DNA of 32,530 bases from assembly GCA_024102975.1 (NCBI GenBank), contig JAGFJD010000506.1:1-32530 (forward strand), in the 5' to 3' direction. Within the stretch, counting starts at the first letter, position 1. Every line of letters starts with the position of its first letter. Shown piece by piece: positions 23,786 through 32,507 of this stretch. The translations under genes were made by a program, and so were the position numbers. The notes beneath the pieces are model-generated. The model did not search any database and was not told where the DNA came from. It saw only the letters and a program-made list of their open reading frames with translations. This DNA is from Phaeodactylibacter sp. (GTDB taxonomy: Bacteria; Bacteroidota; Bacteroidia; Chitinophagales; Saprospiraceae).

Positions 23786-25099
23786 TCATTCAGGTTTTAC
23801 GCGGGAAAGAACAGCTTGTTTAAACTGCTCCCCCCGGTCCTCGTAATTCTTAAAAAGGTCGAAACTGGCGCATGCCGGCGACAGCAAAACGGCATCTCCC
23901 GGGCGGGCCAGCCGGGCGGCCTGCTCCACCGCCTCTTCGGCGCTGCGCGCCTCGGTGATGGTATCGGCCATGCCGGCAAAAGCGCCTGCCAGCTTGCGGT
24001 TGTCGGCGCCCAGGCAGATCAGTGCCCGGACTTTGTCCTTCACCAGCCCCAGCAGCGGGCCGTAGTCGTTGCCTTTATCCTGGCCTCCGGCGATCCAGAC
24101 CACCGGCCTGGCCATAGCTTCGAGGGCGTAAAACACGGCGTCCACGTTGGTAGCTTTGCTGTCGTTGATGTACTCAACCCCGTCGATCTCCGCCACCAGT
24201 TCCATGCGGTGCGCTACCGGAACGAAGGTATTCAGCCCTTGCTGAAGCGCTTCGTCGCCGGCGCCCCACAGCCGGGCGGCGCTCAGGGCGAACAACGCAT
24301 TCATGCAGTTGTGGCGCCCCCGGAGGCGGCTTTCCCGCAGGTCGAAGGCGCTGTCGCCCATGTGCAACACCTGCCCGTCGATCATCCCGCTGCCGATCGG
24401 CTCCAGGCGCGGCCTGAGCGGATGGGTTTTCATGTATCCGCCGATATTCTCGTCATCGGCATTGTACAGGAATACATCCTCCGGCTGCTGGTTCATCGCA
24501 ATGCGGAACTTGGAGCGTATGTACAGCTGCATCTCGTACTCGTAGCGGTCGAGATGGTCGGGCGTAATGTTGAGCAGCATCGCTATATCCGGGCGAAAGG
24601 CACGGATACCATCCAGCTGGAAACTGCTGAGCTCGAGCACGTAATACGGATACAACCGCTCTTCGCTCAGGCTGCGGGCAAAGCTTTTGCCCACATTTCC
24701 GGCCATGCCCGCTTCAATCCCTGCGGTTACCAGCAGGTGATGGGCCAGGCGGGTGGTGGTCGTCTTGCCGTTGCTGCCCGTTATCCCGATCAGCTTTGCC
24801 GTGGTGTAACGGCCTGCAAATTCAATTTCTGATATCACCGGTATGCCTTTGCCTACCAGCTGTTTAACTATCGGCGCGCGGTCCGGAATGCCGGGGCTCT
24901 TCATTACTTCGTCGGCCCTGCTGATACGGTCCCAGCTGTGCTGCTGTTCTTCGTACGGTATGCCGTTGCTTTCCAGCTCGCGTTTGTACCCTTCTTTGAT
25001 CGCCCCCTGGTCGGAGACGAAGACATCATGCCCGTATTTTCTGGCCAGCAAGGCCGTTCCTACGCCGCTCTCGCCGGCACCCAGAATGCTGAGGTTCAT
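23786..25099 (-). CDS. murD: UDP-N-acetylmuramoylalanine--D-glutamate ligase
   Basis: MurD adds D-glutamate to UDP-MurNAc-L-Ala. The N-terminal domain begins MNLSILGAGESGVGTALLAR, the MurD-type dinucleotide-like fold. The P-loop is GITGSNGKTTTT (105-116), the NITPDHLDRYEYEM segment marks the central domain, and YINDSKATNVDA with WIAGGQDKGNDY marks the C-terminal domain. All are MurD-specific. The open frame extends upstream through the repeat region to 25192, but the extra 31 residues (His/Thr-rich) come from the repeats. ATG25099 gives 437 aa and starts at the conserved domain. Confidence 0.97.
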   Translation of the reverse strand: MNLSILGAGESGVGTALLARKYGHDVFVSDQGAIKEGYKRELESNGIPYEEQQHSWDRISRADEVMKSPGIPDRAPIVKQLVGKGIPVISEIEFAGRYTTAKLIGITGSNGKTTTTRLAHHLLVTAGIEAGMAGNVGKSFARSLSEERLYPYYVLELSSFQLDGIRAFRPDIAMLLNITPDHLDRYEYEMQLYIRSKFRIAMNQQPEDVFLYNADDENIGGYMKTHPLRPRLEPIGSGMIDGQVLHMGDSAFDLRESRLRGRHNCMNALFALSAARLWGAGDEALQQGLNTFVPVAHRMELVAEIDGVEYINDSKATNVDAVFYALEAMARPVVWIAGGQDKGNDYGPLLGLVKDKVRALICLGADNRKLAGAFAGMADTITEARSAEEAVEQAARLARPGDAVLLSPACASFDLFKNYEDRGEQFKQAVLSRVKPE

Positions 25100-25110
25100 G
25101 CGCTTTTTAT

Positions 25111-25233
25111 TGTGTAAATGTGTATGTGTGTAAATGTGTAAATGTCTCCTCCCTCCGTTATGCCCTCTTTCCACCTTTACACATGCGCACATTTACACTT
25201 TTACACATGCGCACATTTACACTTTTACACATG
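25111..25233. repeat. Tandem and inverted repeats between mraY and murD
   Basis: A 24-bp unit starting TTTACACATGCGCACA begins at 25176, 25200 and 25224 (last copy partial). To its left (25111-25145) are several GTGTAAATGTG words that are its reverse complement. The mRNA could form an 11-bp or longer stem such as GTGTAAATGTG/CACATTTACAC between the two genes. Confidence 0.8.
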
Positions 25234-25235
25234 GG

Positions 25236-26507
25236 TCACCTGATCTTCAACGTAATGATCGTAAACACCGCCAGCAGGATACCTATGATCCAGAAGCGGA
25301 TGACGATCTTCACCTCCGGCATGCCCTTTTTCTGAAAGTGGTGATGCAGGGGCGACATCAGGAAAATCCGGCGCCCTTCGCCGTATTTTCGCTTGGTATA
25401 TTTGAAGTAGGCCACCTGAATGACCACCGACAGGTTTTCCACCAGGAATATCCCGCAGAGGATCGGTATCAGCAGTTCCTTGCGCAGCAGGATGCTCATC
25501 GCGGCGATAATGCCGCCGAGGGTCAGGCTGCCGGTATCTCCCATAAATACCTGCGCCGGGTTGGCGTTGTACCATAAGAACCCGAGGCAGGCCCCCACGA
25601 AGCAGGCCGAGAAGATGAGCAGTTCCCCGGCGCCGGGCAGGTGGAGGATATTGAGGTAGTTGGCCGCTATGGCGTTGCCGGAGACGTAGGCGAAGATACC
25701 CAGCGTTGCTCCGATGATGCCGGAGACCCCGGTTGCCAATCCGTCAAGCCCGTCGGTCAGGTTGGCGGCGTTGGAAACGGCCGTGACGACAAAGATGACC
25801 AGCGGAACAAAAATGAGCCACACCCACCGGGAATCCCGTCCCCTGTCCATCGGCAGCAGCCAGGCATAATCCAGGCGGTTCCCCTTGAAAAAGGGCACAT
25901 TGGTCAGGTTCGTTTTATAATCGCCTTTCTCTTCGGCCGGGGCCATGGGGTTGGCGACATTTTCAACCAGGATGGTATCGCCAATCAGCTTGGTATATCC
26001 CAGTTCATCCGCTTCTTCCACGTCCATCCGCACGACGATCTTGTCGCTGAGGATCATCGTCAGGGCAATCAACAGGCCCAGGCCGACCTGGCCGAGCACT
26101 TTGAAGTGCCCGCGCAGGCCCTCCTTGTTTTTGAGGAACACCTTGATGAAGTCATCGATAAAACCGATGGCTGCCATCCAGATGGTGCTGATGACCAGGA
26201 GAACGATGTAGACGTTGTCGAGCCGTCCCAGCAACAGGCAGGGAATGATAATGGCCATGATGATGATCACCCCCCCCATGGTCGGCGTCCCTTCCTTCTG
26301 CTTTTCTCCCGCCAGGCCGAGGTCGCGCACGGTTTCCCCTACCTGCAGCCGTTGCAGGTAGCGGATCACCCTGCCGCCGAAGACCATGGAGATCGCCAGG
26401 GAAAGGATGGCCGCCATGCCCGCACGGAAAGTGAGGTACTGGAAGAGCCCTGCGCCCTTAATGTCCCCGAAATGGCTCGTCAACCAATCTACAAGTTCAA
26501 TAAGCAT
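25236..26507 (-). CDS. mraY: Phospho-N-acetylmuramoyl-pentapeptide transferase MraY
   Basis: MraY transfers phospho-MurNAc-pentapeptide to undecaprenyl phosphate in the inner membrane, making lipid I. Motifs seen are GTPTMGGVIII, IGFIDDFIKVF with the catalytic Asp-Asp pair, NLTDGLDGLATG, FMGDTGSLTLGG and SPLHHHFQKKG. The 423-aa protein is longer than the E. coli enzyme (360) because of an insert of about 60 residues (around KIVVRMDVEEADELGY ... PFFKGNRLDYAW), as is common in Bacteroidota. An open frame reaches 26552, but ATG26507 (MLIELVDWLTSHFG) matches the family N terminus. There is no murF between murE and this gene. Confidence 0.97.
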   Translation of the reverse strand: MLIELVDWLTSHFGDIKGAGLFQYLTFRAGMAAILSLAISMVFGGRVIRYLQRLQVGETVRDLGLAGEKQKEGTPTMGGVIIIMAIIIPCLLLGRLDNVYIVLLVISTIWMAAIGFIDDFIKVFLKNKEGLRGHFKVLGQVGLGLLIALTMILSDKIVVRMDVEEADELGYTKLIGDTILVENVANPMAPAEEKGDYKTNLTNVPFFKGNRLDYAWLLPMDRGRDSRWVWLIFVPLVIFVVTAVSNAANLTDGLDGLATGVSGIIGATLGIFAYVSGNAIAANYLNILHLPGAGELLIFSACFVGACLGFLWYNANPAQVFMGDTGSLTLGGIIAAMSILLRKELLIPILCGIFLVENLSVVIQVAYFKYTKRKYGEGRRIFLMSPLHHHFQKKGMPEVKIVIRFWIIGILLAVFTIITLKIR

Positions 26508-26597
26508 GTTCGTCTGTGTTGAGGTGAGGCCCCAAAAATAGGAATTCCTCACTGCAAAGCGTGGCCCGGGTAGCGATTAATGAAAAACTTCACGGTT

Positions 26598-28052
26598 TCA
26601 CTCCGCGAGGGCCTCGGCCAGCACGGCTTTATCGTCGAAAGGCCGGCGGACGCCTTTAACCTCCTGGTACTTCTCATGCCCTTTGCCGGCCACGAGGATG
26701 ATGTCTCCTTCCCGGGCCAGGCGGCAGGCGGTGCGGATGGCTTCCCGCCGGCTGGTGACGGCCAGGGCCTTGCGGGCCGCATAAGGCGGGACGCCAGCCT
26801 GCATGTCCGCAATGATGGCGTCCGGGTCTTCGCTCCGGGGGTTGTCGGAAGTCAGGATCACCTGGTCGCTGTAATCGCAGGCCACTTTGGCCATCTTTGG
26901 CCGCTTGGCCTTGTCGCGGTCGCCGCCGCATCCGATCACGGTAATGATCCGGCTGTCGCCTTGCCGCAGCTGGTGGATGGTGTTCAGCACTTTCTCCAGC
27001 GCGTCGGGCGTGTGGGCATAGTCGACGATCCCGGTCCGTTTCCCCTGGGGGCCGGTGACGTAATCGAAGCGCCCTTCGGCGGCGCCCAGCTGGCTGAGGG
27101 CAATCAGCGTTTCCACTTCTTCCTGCTCCAGCAGCATAGCGGCGCCGTAAGCTGCCAGCAGGTTGTACGCGTTGAACTCTCCGATAAGCCGGCTGAAAAC
27201 TTCCTTGCCGCCTACCTCCAGGTGGAGGCCGGCGATGCTGTTGTCCAGTATCCTGGCGCGGAAGCTGGCCATCGACCGGAGGCTGTACGTGTACTTCTTC
27301 GCCCGGGTGTTCTGCACCATTACCGCTCCGCGTTTATCGTCGGCATTGACGAGGGCGAAGGCTGTTTTGGGCAAAATGTCAAAGAACATTTTTTTGGCAT
27401 CGATATATGCCTTGAACGTCTTGTGATAATCCAGGTGGTCATGGCTGATATTGGTAAAAATGGCGCCGGCAAAATGCAGGCCCTCGATCCGCCGCTGGTG
27501 AGCCGCATGAGAACTCACCTCCATAAACGCATAATCGCAGCCGGCGTCGGCCATTTCCCGGAGCAGCGCATTGACGGCCACTGCGTCGGGGGTTGTATGC
27601 GTGGCCTCCAGGGGCGACTGCCCGATGAGGTTGCGCACGGTCGACAGCAGTCCGGCCTTGTACCCCAGGGCGGTGAACAGGCTGTGCAGCAAGGTCACCG
27701 TGGTGGTTTTGCCGTTGGTGCCCGTCACGCCTACCAATTTCAACGCTTTGGACGGCTCGCCAAAAAAGCGGTTGGCCATCCGGCCGAGTGCCGTTGCACT
27801 GTCGGCCACCTGTATATAGGTTACATCCTCCCGGCGTTGTCCGGGGAGTTCTTCTGCAACCACGACGGCAGCCCCCTGCCCGATGGCTTTGCCGATGAAT
27901 TGGTGCCCGTCAGCCTGGGTGCCTCTGACGGCGACAAAAAGGCTGCCGGGGCCCGCTTTTCTAGAATCAAAGTCGAGCCGTTCCACGGTTCGGGAGGTGG
28001 AACCCTCCAACGCCAGTATGTCAAGCGGTTGTATCAGTTTTTCCAGTTCCAT
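26598..28052 (-). CDS. murE: UDP-MurNAc-tripeptide synthetase MurE, meso-DAP type
   Basis: MurE adds the third residue of the stem peptide. The 484-aa protein has the N-terminal DSRKAGPGSLFVAVRG motif, the P-loop VTGTNGKTTTVT (109-120), EVSSHAAHQRRIEG, and TSDNPRSEDP. The DNPR motif (403-406) is the signature for meso-diaminopimelate, as opposed to lysine. The stop of ftsI and the ATG here are separated by one base (TGA-G-ATG), so translation is probably coupled. An upstream in-frame start at 28085 lies inside ftsI and is rejected. Confidence 0.97.
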   Translation of the reverse strand: MELEKLIQPLDILALEGSTSRTVERLDFDSRKAGPGSLFVAVRGTQADGHQFIGKAIGQGAAVVVAEELPGQRREDVTYIQVADSATALGRMANRFFGEPSKALKLVGVTGTNGKTTTVTLLHSLFTALGYKAGLLSTVRNLIGQSPLEATHTTPDAVAVNALLREMADAGCDYAFMEVSSHAAHQRRIEGLHFAGAIFTNISHDHLDYHKTFKAYIDAKKMFFDILPKTAFALVNADDKRGAVMVQNTRAKKYTYSLRSMASFRARILDNSIAGLHLEVGGKEVFSRLIGEFNAYNLLAAYGAAMLLEQEEVETLIALSQLGAAEGRFDYVTGPQGKRTGIVDYAHTPDALEKVLNTIHQLRQGDSRIITVIGCGGDRDKAKRPKMAKVACDYSDQVILTSDNPRSEDPDAIIADMQAGVPPYAARKALAVTSRREAIRTACRLAREGDIILVAGKGHEKYQEVKGVRRPFDDKAVLAEALAE

Positions 28053-28053
28053 C

Positions 28054-30207
28054 TCAACGCAGATAAAGCCGTATGGCCTGGCCATTTATCCGGGTTCCGG
28101 GCAGCAGCGACTGCCGCGAGACCTTCCCGAACCCTTCAACTTCCACCGTCAGCCCCCTGTTCTCCAGGGCGTAGAGCGCGTCCCGCAGCCCGAGGCCCAC
28201 TACGTTGGGCACCCGGCCCTCCGGCATGGTGCGTTGTTCCAGGATCACGCTGTCGGCCTGTACCCGGGTAGCCACCATGGGCGTCTCGGGCTCCCCGTAG
28301 CAGGGGATATCCAGATACTGGAACACGGCCAGGATGTCTTTCTTGTCGCCGATGCTGTAGCCCGGCAGGCTGTTGCCAGCCAACACCGGTTTGGGGGCCA
28401 GGTTGATCGGGGCATGCAGTTCTACCTTCGCGGCATAGATGTTGTCGGCGATTTCCCGGAATACGGGCCCGGCCACATCCCCGCCGTAAAAGCCGCCCCG
28501 CCGGGGCCGGTTGATCACAACGATGCAGGAATACTTCGGTTTTTCAACCGGAAAGTACCCCACGAAAGAAGCCTGGTAACCGCCGATGAGCGTACCGCGG
28601 CTCCCCCGGCGGTAATTGATCTGCGCCGTGCCTGTCTTTCCGGCAAAAGTGTAGTTGCCGGAACGCAGCTTATGGGCGGTTCCCCGCTCGTCTTCCACCA
28701 CCGAAACCAGGAGTTCCTGGATTCTGGCGATCGTCGGGCGGGTGGCAATGCGCCGGTCGATGACCGTGGGGCGATAGCGATGGGTTACCTTCCCGAAGCG
28801 CTGAGCCTCGGAAACCAGATAGGGTTTCATCATCTCCCCGCCGTTCGCGATGGCGTTGTAGAAAACCAGCAGCTGCAGCGGCGTGATCTTCATTTCGTAG
28901 CCGATCGACATCCAGGGCAGGGTGGTGCCGCTCCAGTAATCCTTGTCGCTGTATGCTTCTTTGATATAAGGGTTGGCCTCGCCGTCGATTTCTATCCCGG
29001 TGGGCAGGTGCAGGTTGAACTGTTTAAGGCGCTTGATGAAGCGGGCGGCGCCCTCATTCCCGTTGGCCTTTGTTTTTTCTCCGTAGTGGTCCTGGATCAT
29101 GGTAGCGATCCCGACGTTGGAGGAGATCACGAAAGCCTCTCTCATCCGGATCGTATCCAGCTTGGGGCTGTAGGGCGAGGCGTCCACCATTTCATCTTCA
29201 TAAAACTGGGCGCGGCCCTTATAGATGCGGATGGAATCGTCGAGGTCAACAAAGCCATCTTCCAAGAGCGCCATCACCGAAGCCGACTTAAAGGTGGAGC
29301 CAGGCTCAAGAGCGGTGCCAACGGCATAGTTGTAGGTTTCCCACCAGCCTTCATCGGTACGCCCCAGGTTGGCCATAGCGCGAATGGCGCCGGTTTCCAC
29401 TTCCATGACCACCGCTGTGCCCCACTCGGCGTCATGCGCGTTCATGGCGCGCATCAGGGCCTGTTCGGATATGTCCTGGATGTCAATGTCCAGGTTGGTA
29501 ATGATGTCGCTGCCGGTCTCCGGTTCGATCACGGTCAGGTCGTCGACCGGCATCCAGAGGTCCTCCCGGGGGTCGACCCGGATCATCAGCTGCTGGCCGG
29601 GCATGCCGCCGAGCAAGGTGTCGAACTGCCCTTCCAGGCCTACGGGCTTGGCATTGTCCCGGACGTATCCTATCGTCCGCTGGGCTAATACCCCAAAAGG
29701 GCGCTTGCGTTCGCTGCGCTTCTCGGCGATGAACCCGCCCCTGAAGCGGCCAAGCCGGAATAACGGAAATTCTTCAATGAACTTTTTCTCCGCGTAGGAG
29801 GCTTTGCGCTTAAGGACGACGTGCCGGTCGGCGGCTTTGCGCAGGCTTTCCAGAAACTCCCGGGCCCCGCCTACCGTGTAGTCTTTCAGCACATACGTAG
29901 CCAGGCATTGCGCCAGGGTATCGATGTTCTTCTTGTACTCTTCCTCCGAAGGGGCATGAGGGTCAAAGTATAGGTCGAAATACGGGATGGAGGTGGCCAG
30001 CAAACTGCCGTCTGCCGCCAGGATGTTGCCCCGGTCCGCCTCCACCTGCCGGTATTCCAGGTAATTGTCTCTGCCCTGAGCGCGCCAGCGCTCCCCGTCG
30101 GCGACGGCAATCTGGGCTGTACGGTATATCAACGCGATGGACACCGGTACGACGATACCGAAAAGCAGGATATAGACCCGGTATAATACCTCGTTTTTAA
30201 TGTCCAT
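28054..30207 (-). CDS. ftsI: Septal transpeptidase FtsI (PBP3-type) with C-terminal PASTA domain
   Basis: FtsI is the class B penicillin-binding protein that cross-links septal peptidoglycan with FtsW. A short cytoplasmic tail and one transmembrane helix (about 10-28) lead into the pedestal domain (EADRGNILAADG). The transpeptidase motifs are SxxK at EPGSTFKS (Ser304, Lys307), SxN at SSN (362-364) and KTG at 524-526. One PASTA domain (about 658-717, VPNVVGLGLRDALYALENRG) ends the protein. Enterobacterial FtsI lacks PASTA; it is usual in Bacteroidota and Gram-positives. The 717-aa length fits. It lies 22 bases after ftsL and one base before murE. Confidence 0.97.
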   Translation of the reverse strand: MDIKNEVLYRVYILLFGIVVPVSIALIYRTAQIAVADGERWRAQGRDNYLEYRQVEADRGNILAADGSLLATSIPYFDLYFDPHAPSEEEYKKNIDTLAQCLATYVLKDYTVGGAREFLESLRKAADRHVVLKRKASYAEKKFIEEFPLFRLGRFRGGFIAEKRSERKRPFGVLAQRTIGYVRDNAKPVGLEGQFDTLLGGMPGQQLMIRVDPREDLWMPVDDLTVIEPETGSDIITNLDIDIQDISEQALMRAMNAHDAEWGTAVVMEVETGAIRAMANLGRTDEGWWETYNYAVGTALEPGSTFKSASVMALLEDGFVDLDDSIRIYKGRAQFYEDEMVDASPYSPKLDTIRMREAFVISSNVGIATMIQDHYGEKTKANGNEGAARFIKRLKQFNLHLPTGIEIDGEANPYIKEAYSDKDYWSGTTLPWMSIGYEMKITPLQLLVFYNAIANGGEMMKPYLVSEAQRFGKVTHRYRPTVIDRRIATRPTIARIQELLVSVVEDERGTAHKLRSGNYTFAGKTGTAQINYRRGSRGTLIGGYQASFVGYFPVEKPKYSCIVVINRPRRGGFYGGDVAGPVFREIADNIYAAKVELHAPINLAPKPVLAGNSLPGYSIGDKKDILAVFQYLDIPCYGEPETPMVATRVQADSVILEQRTMPEGRVPNVVGLGLRDALYALENRGLTVEVEGFGKVSRQSLLPGTRINGQAIRLYLR

Positions 30208-30229
30208 CGGTTCAGTTGTTGGTTGTCAG

Positions 30230-30544
30230 TTACCGGGGTGCCACCCTTTTCGGCGCTTCCGACTGGGGCCGCAGCCCTTCGTCGCGGACCCGCCGGGCAA
30301 CTTCAGAACGCATGGAGTTAAACATGTTTTCCGATTGGAGCGACATGTAGTACCAGCGCATTTCTTTGAGTTCTTTCTGCAACACCTGTATCTCGCGGAC
30401 GTTTCGTTCCGCGAGGTGGGCGTTGGCGATATACACCGTGGCCAGGAACCCCAGGAAAAAGACAAAAGCCAGGTTGTTCAGGACGAGCCTGGACGTCCAG
30501 CGGCCTACATCAAACATGGTCTTAAAATCTTTCTTCCTGGCCAT
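30230..30544 (-). CDS. ftsL: FtsL-like small bitopic division protein
   Basis: The 104-aa protein has a basic N terminus (MARKKDFKTM), one transmembrane helix (about 22-42) and a predicted coiled coil (about 43-80, AERNVREIQVLQKELKEMRWYY). A basic tail ends it. FtsL is poorly conserved, so the call rests on this topology and on the slot between rsmH and ftsI, which FtsL occupies in nearly all dcw clusters. FtsL forms a complex with FtsQ and FtsB and activates FtsW/FtsI. It lies 7 bases after rsmH and 22 before ftsI. Confidence 0.82.
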   Translation of the reverse strand: MARKKDFKTMFDVGRWTSRLVLNNLAFVFFLGFLATVYIANAHLAERNVREIQVLQKELKEMRWYYMSLQSENMFNSMRSEVARRVRDEGLRPQSEAPKRVAPR

Positions 30545-30551
30545 AAGCGAA

Positions 30552-31463
30552 TCAATTTTCTTTCGGCAACGCCTTCTCTCCCACCCTCAGTTTTGCGCTT
30601 CGCGCCCGGGGGTTTTGCCGGATTTCTTCTTCCGAAGGCGTTACGGCTTTTTTGGTTATTGTTTTGAACGGCCGTTGTATATTGCCGTAGAAATCCTTTT
30701 CCTGCCGCCCTTCAAAGTTACCAGCTTTCAGGAAATTTTTCACCATCCGGTCTTCAACGGAATGGTAAGTGATGACTGCCAGGCGGCCGCCGGGCCGGAG
30801 CAGTTCCAGAGCCTGCCCCAGGAAGTCCTGCAAAGCGCCCATTTCGTCGTTCACCTCGATGCGCAGCGCCTGAAAAACCTGGGAGAGGTATCGGGCGCGG
30901 TGCCCCCGGACGACGGGTTCGACTGCGGCCAGGAACGCGCCGGTTGTTTCGAGCGGCCGGTGTTCCCGTTCCTGGGCGATGCGTTGTGCCAGCGTTCTGG
31001 CGTTGCGCACTTCGCCGTAGCGGCTGAACACCTCCTGCAGCGCCTCCGGCGTGTAGGTATTGGCAACGGCAGCCGCCGTTTTTTCCTGTTCGCGGTTCAT
31101 GCGCATGTCCAGCGCGGCGTCGAAGCGGTAGGAAAAACCGCGTTCGGCCACATCCAGTTGATGGGAGGACACGCCGAGGTCCGCCAGTATGCCGTCCAGC
31201 TCAGTTATACGATGCAGGCGCAGGAAGCGTTTCATGAACCGGAAGTTGTGTTGGACAAAGGCAAAGCGCCCATCTTCCGGCACGTTGGCCCGCGCGTCTT
31301 CGTCCTGGTCGAACCCCAGCAGGCGGCCCTCTTTTCCCAGCTTTTCCAGGATCAGGCGGGAGTGCCCGCCGCCGCCAAAGGTAGCGTCCACGTATATCCC
31401 TCCCGGCCGGATCGCCAGGGCGTCGATGCTCTCGCTGGCCAGCACCGGTTGGTGGTATTCCAT
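30552..31463 (-). CDS. rsmH: 16S rRNA (cytosine1402-N4)-methyltransferase RsmH
   Basis: RsmH (MraW) N4-methylates C1402 of 16S rRNA using S-adenosylmethionine. Seen are the N-terminal YHQPVL motif, the SAM-binding YVDATFGGGGHSRLIL (24-39), GILADLGVSSHQLD, the ALRIEVNDE motif and ITYHSVEDRMVKNF, all hallmarks of the family. The ATG at 31463 shares one base with the mraZ stop (TGATG). A GTG three bases earlier is possible but less likely. The 303-aa length is typical. Confidence 0.97.
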   Translation of the reverse strand: MEYHQPVLASESIDALAIRPGGIYVDATFGGGGHSRLILEKLGKEGRLLGFDQDEDARANVPEDGRFAFVQHNFRFMKRFLRLHRITELDGILADLGVSSHQLDVAERGFSYRFDAALDMRMNREQEKTAAAVANTYTPEALQEVFSRYGEVRNARTLAQRIAQEREHRPLETTGAFLAAVEPVVRGHRARYLSQVFQALRIEVNDEMGALQDFLGQALELLRPGGRLAVITYHSVEDRMVKNFLKAGNFEGRQEKDFYGNIQRPFKTITKKAVTPSEEEIRQNPRARSAKLRVGEKALPKEN

Positions 31464-31933
31464 CACAATTCAGGTTTACCGTTCGCCTTGCCCAGCACAT
31501 CTTCAGCCAGGTCGGAGAAATCTGCCGGTTCTTCCTCCAGCAGTTGCTGGTACTGGCTGGCAGCCCACATTTCAATTCTGTCGCTGTACGCCAACAGGAC
31601 GACATCTTTGTCGATAGCCGCGTACTCCAGCAGGCGCTTGGACAACAGGATGCGGTCGGCGCCGTCCAGGCCTACTTTTTGCGCGCCACGGTAGAAGTAC
31701 CGTACGAAGTCGCGGTTCTTTTTGTTGTACAGGTTCAGTTGGTTGATCTCGTTGGTGATGCGGTCCCAAACCTGCTCCGGGTACAGCATGAGGCACTGCT
31801 CGAACCCCCGGTTAATGACGAAGTTATGAGCCACGCCTTCCCCGAGCTGGGCAATGAGCCCGCTGGGCATCCGCATGCGCCCCTTGGCGTCGACCTTACA
31901 CTCATATTCGCCTAATAGCTGTTTGATTTCCAC
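31463..31933 (-). CDS. mraZ: Transcriptional regulator MraZ
   Basis: MraZ is a DNA-binding protein with two SpoVT/AbrB-like half domains that represses or tunes its own dcw operon. Both DxxxR motifs are present: DAKGR (Asp15-Arg19, followed by MRMPSGL) and DGADR (Asp90-Arg94, followed by ILLSKRL). The 156-aa protein is the first gene of the cluster. No ATG fits, and the frame begins with GTG31933 (GTG GAA ATC) preceded by AAGGTAAAAAA. Upstream lies a phased array of MraZ-type boxes, which supports autoregulation. Confidence 0.95.
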   Translation of the reverse strand: MEIKQLLGEYECKVDAKGRMRMPSGLIAQLGEGVAHNFVINRGFEQCLMLYPEQVWDRITNEINQLNLYNKKNRDFVRYFYRGAQKVGLDGADRILLSKRLLEYAAIDKDVVLLAYSDRIEMWAASQYQQLLEEEPADFSDLAEDVLGKANGKPEL

Positions 31934-31961
31934 TTTTTTACCTTATAACACTTTCAAATGT

Positions 31962-32006
31962 ATCACTTTTTGACACATTTTACCACTTTTTCCCACTTTT
32001 TTCCAT
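31962..32006 (-). promoter_or_regulatory. MraZ operator array, five decamer-phased boxes
   Basis: Read on the minus strand, the boxes are ATGGA, GTGGG, GTGGT, GTGTC and GTGAT. Each is separated by five A-rich bases, giving an exact 10-base period (plus-strand positions 32002, 31992, 31982, 31972, 31962). MraZ of other bacteria binds TGGG-type direct repeats with 5-bp spacers upstream of its own gene. The array ends 29 bases from the mraZ start codon. Confidence 0.75.
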
Positions 32007-32467
32007 TAAAAAGTTTCCTCCGGCTCACCCTAACATTCGGATTGCGAGGTTTATCATCAAAAAAATTAAATTAATGGGTGTGATTTGCGTACATTTTGGG
32101 GGTCAAATTCCCACTTTCTCCCAAAAAGTAGCTTGGTTTTCCCACCGGGGTATTCGGGGAGAGTTTTTGCTGCATTGGAAGGGGGGAATACGCGGGGGGA
32201 TTTTACCATGCAGGGCACATAACCAGGGGCGGGCCTTTTTTATCACATAGAGCGCATAGGAGTTTTCACATAGGCCACACAGATGGGTGCCTCTTGCGTT
32301 TGGAGCCCGGCGCTTTTTTATTGGCCAGGCCACGTTGGAGCTTGCGCACCGGGCGCAATGGGGCAGCATAGGCCGCTTTTCAGCTACGCCCTGCGGCCAT
32401 ACTACTAGTACATGAATACCTAAATAAATACCCACTTATGCTTGTTCTTTTGAACTTACTCTTCGTC

Positions 32468-32507
32468 AGAAAAAACTCACGTAGCTCCGGCTATGCTCGT
32501 TTTTTCT
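32468..32507. repeat. 40-bp palindrome at window end
   Basis: The outer arms AGAAAAAAC (32468-32476) and GTTTTTTCT (32499-32507) are perfect complements. Inner pairing is CGTAGC with GCTATG (one wobble). The T-rich right arm could serve as a terminator on the plus strand, or it may be a dispersed intergenic repeat. Confidence 0.6.

Noticed and set aside
32103..32435. 110-codon minus-strand open frame upstream of mraZ
   Set aside because: Scattered Cys/Pro/Arg residues with no domain, in a region that looks like intergenic repeat sequence.
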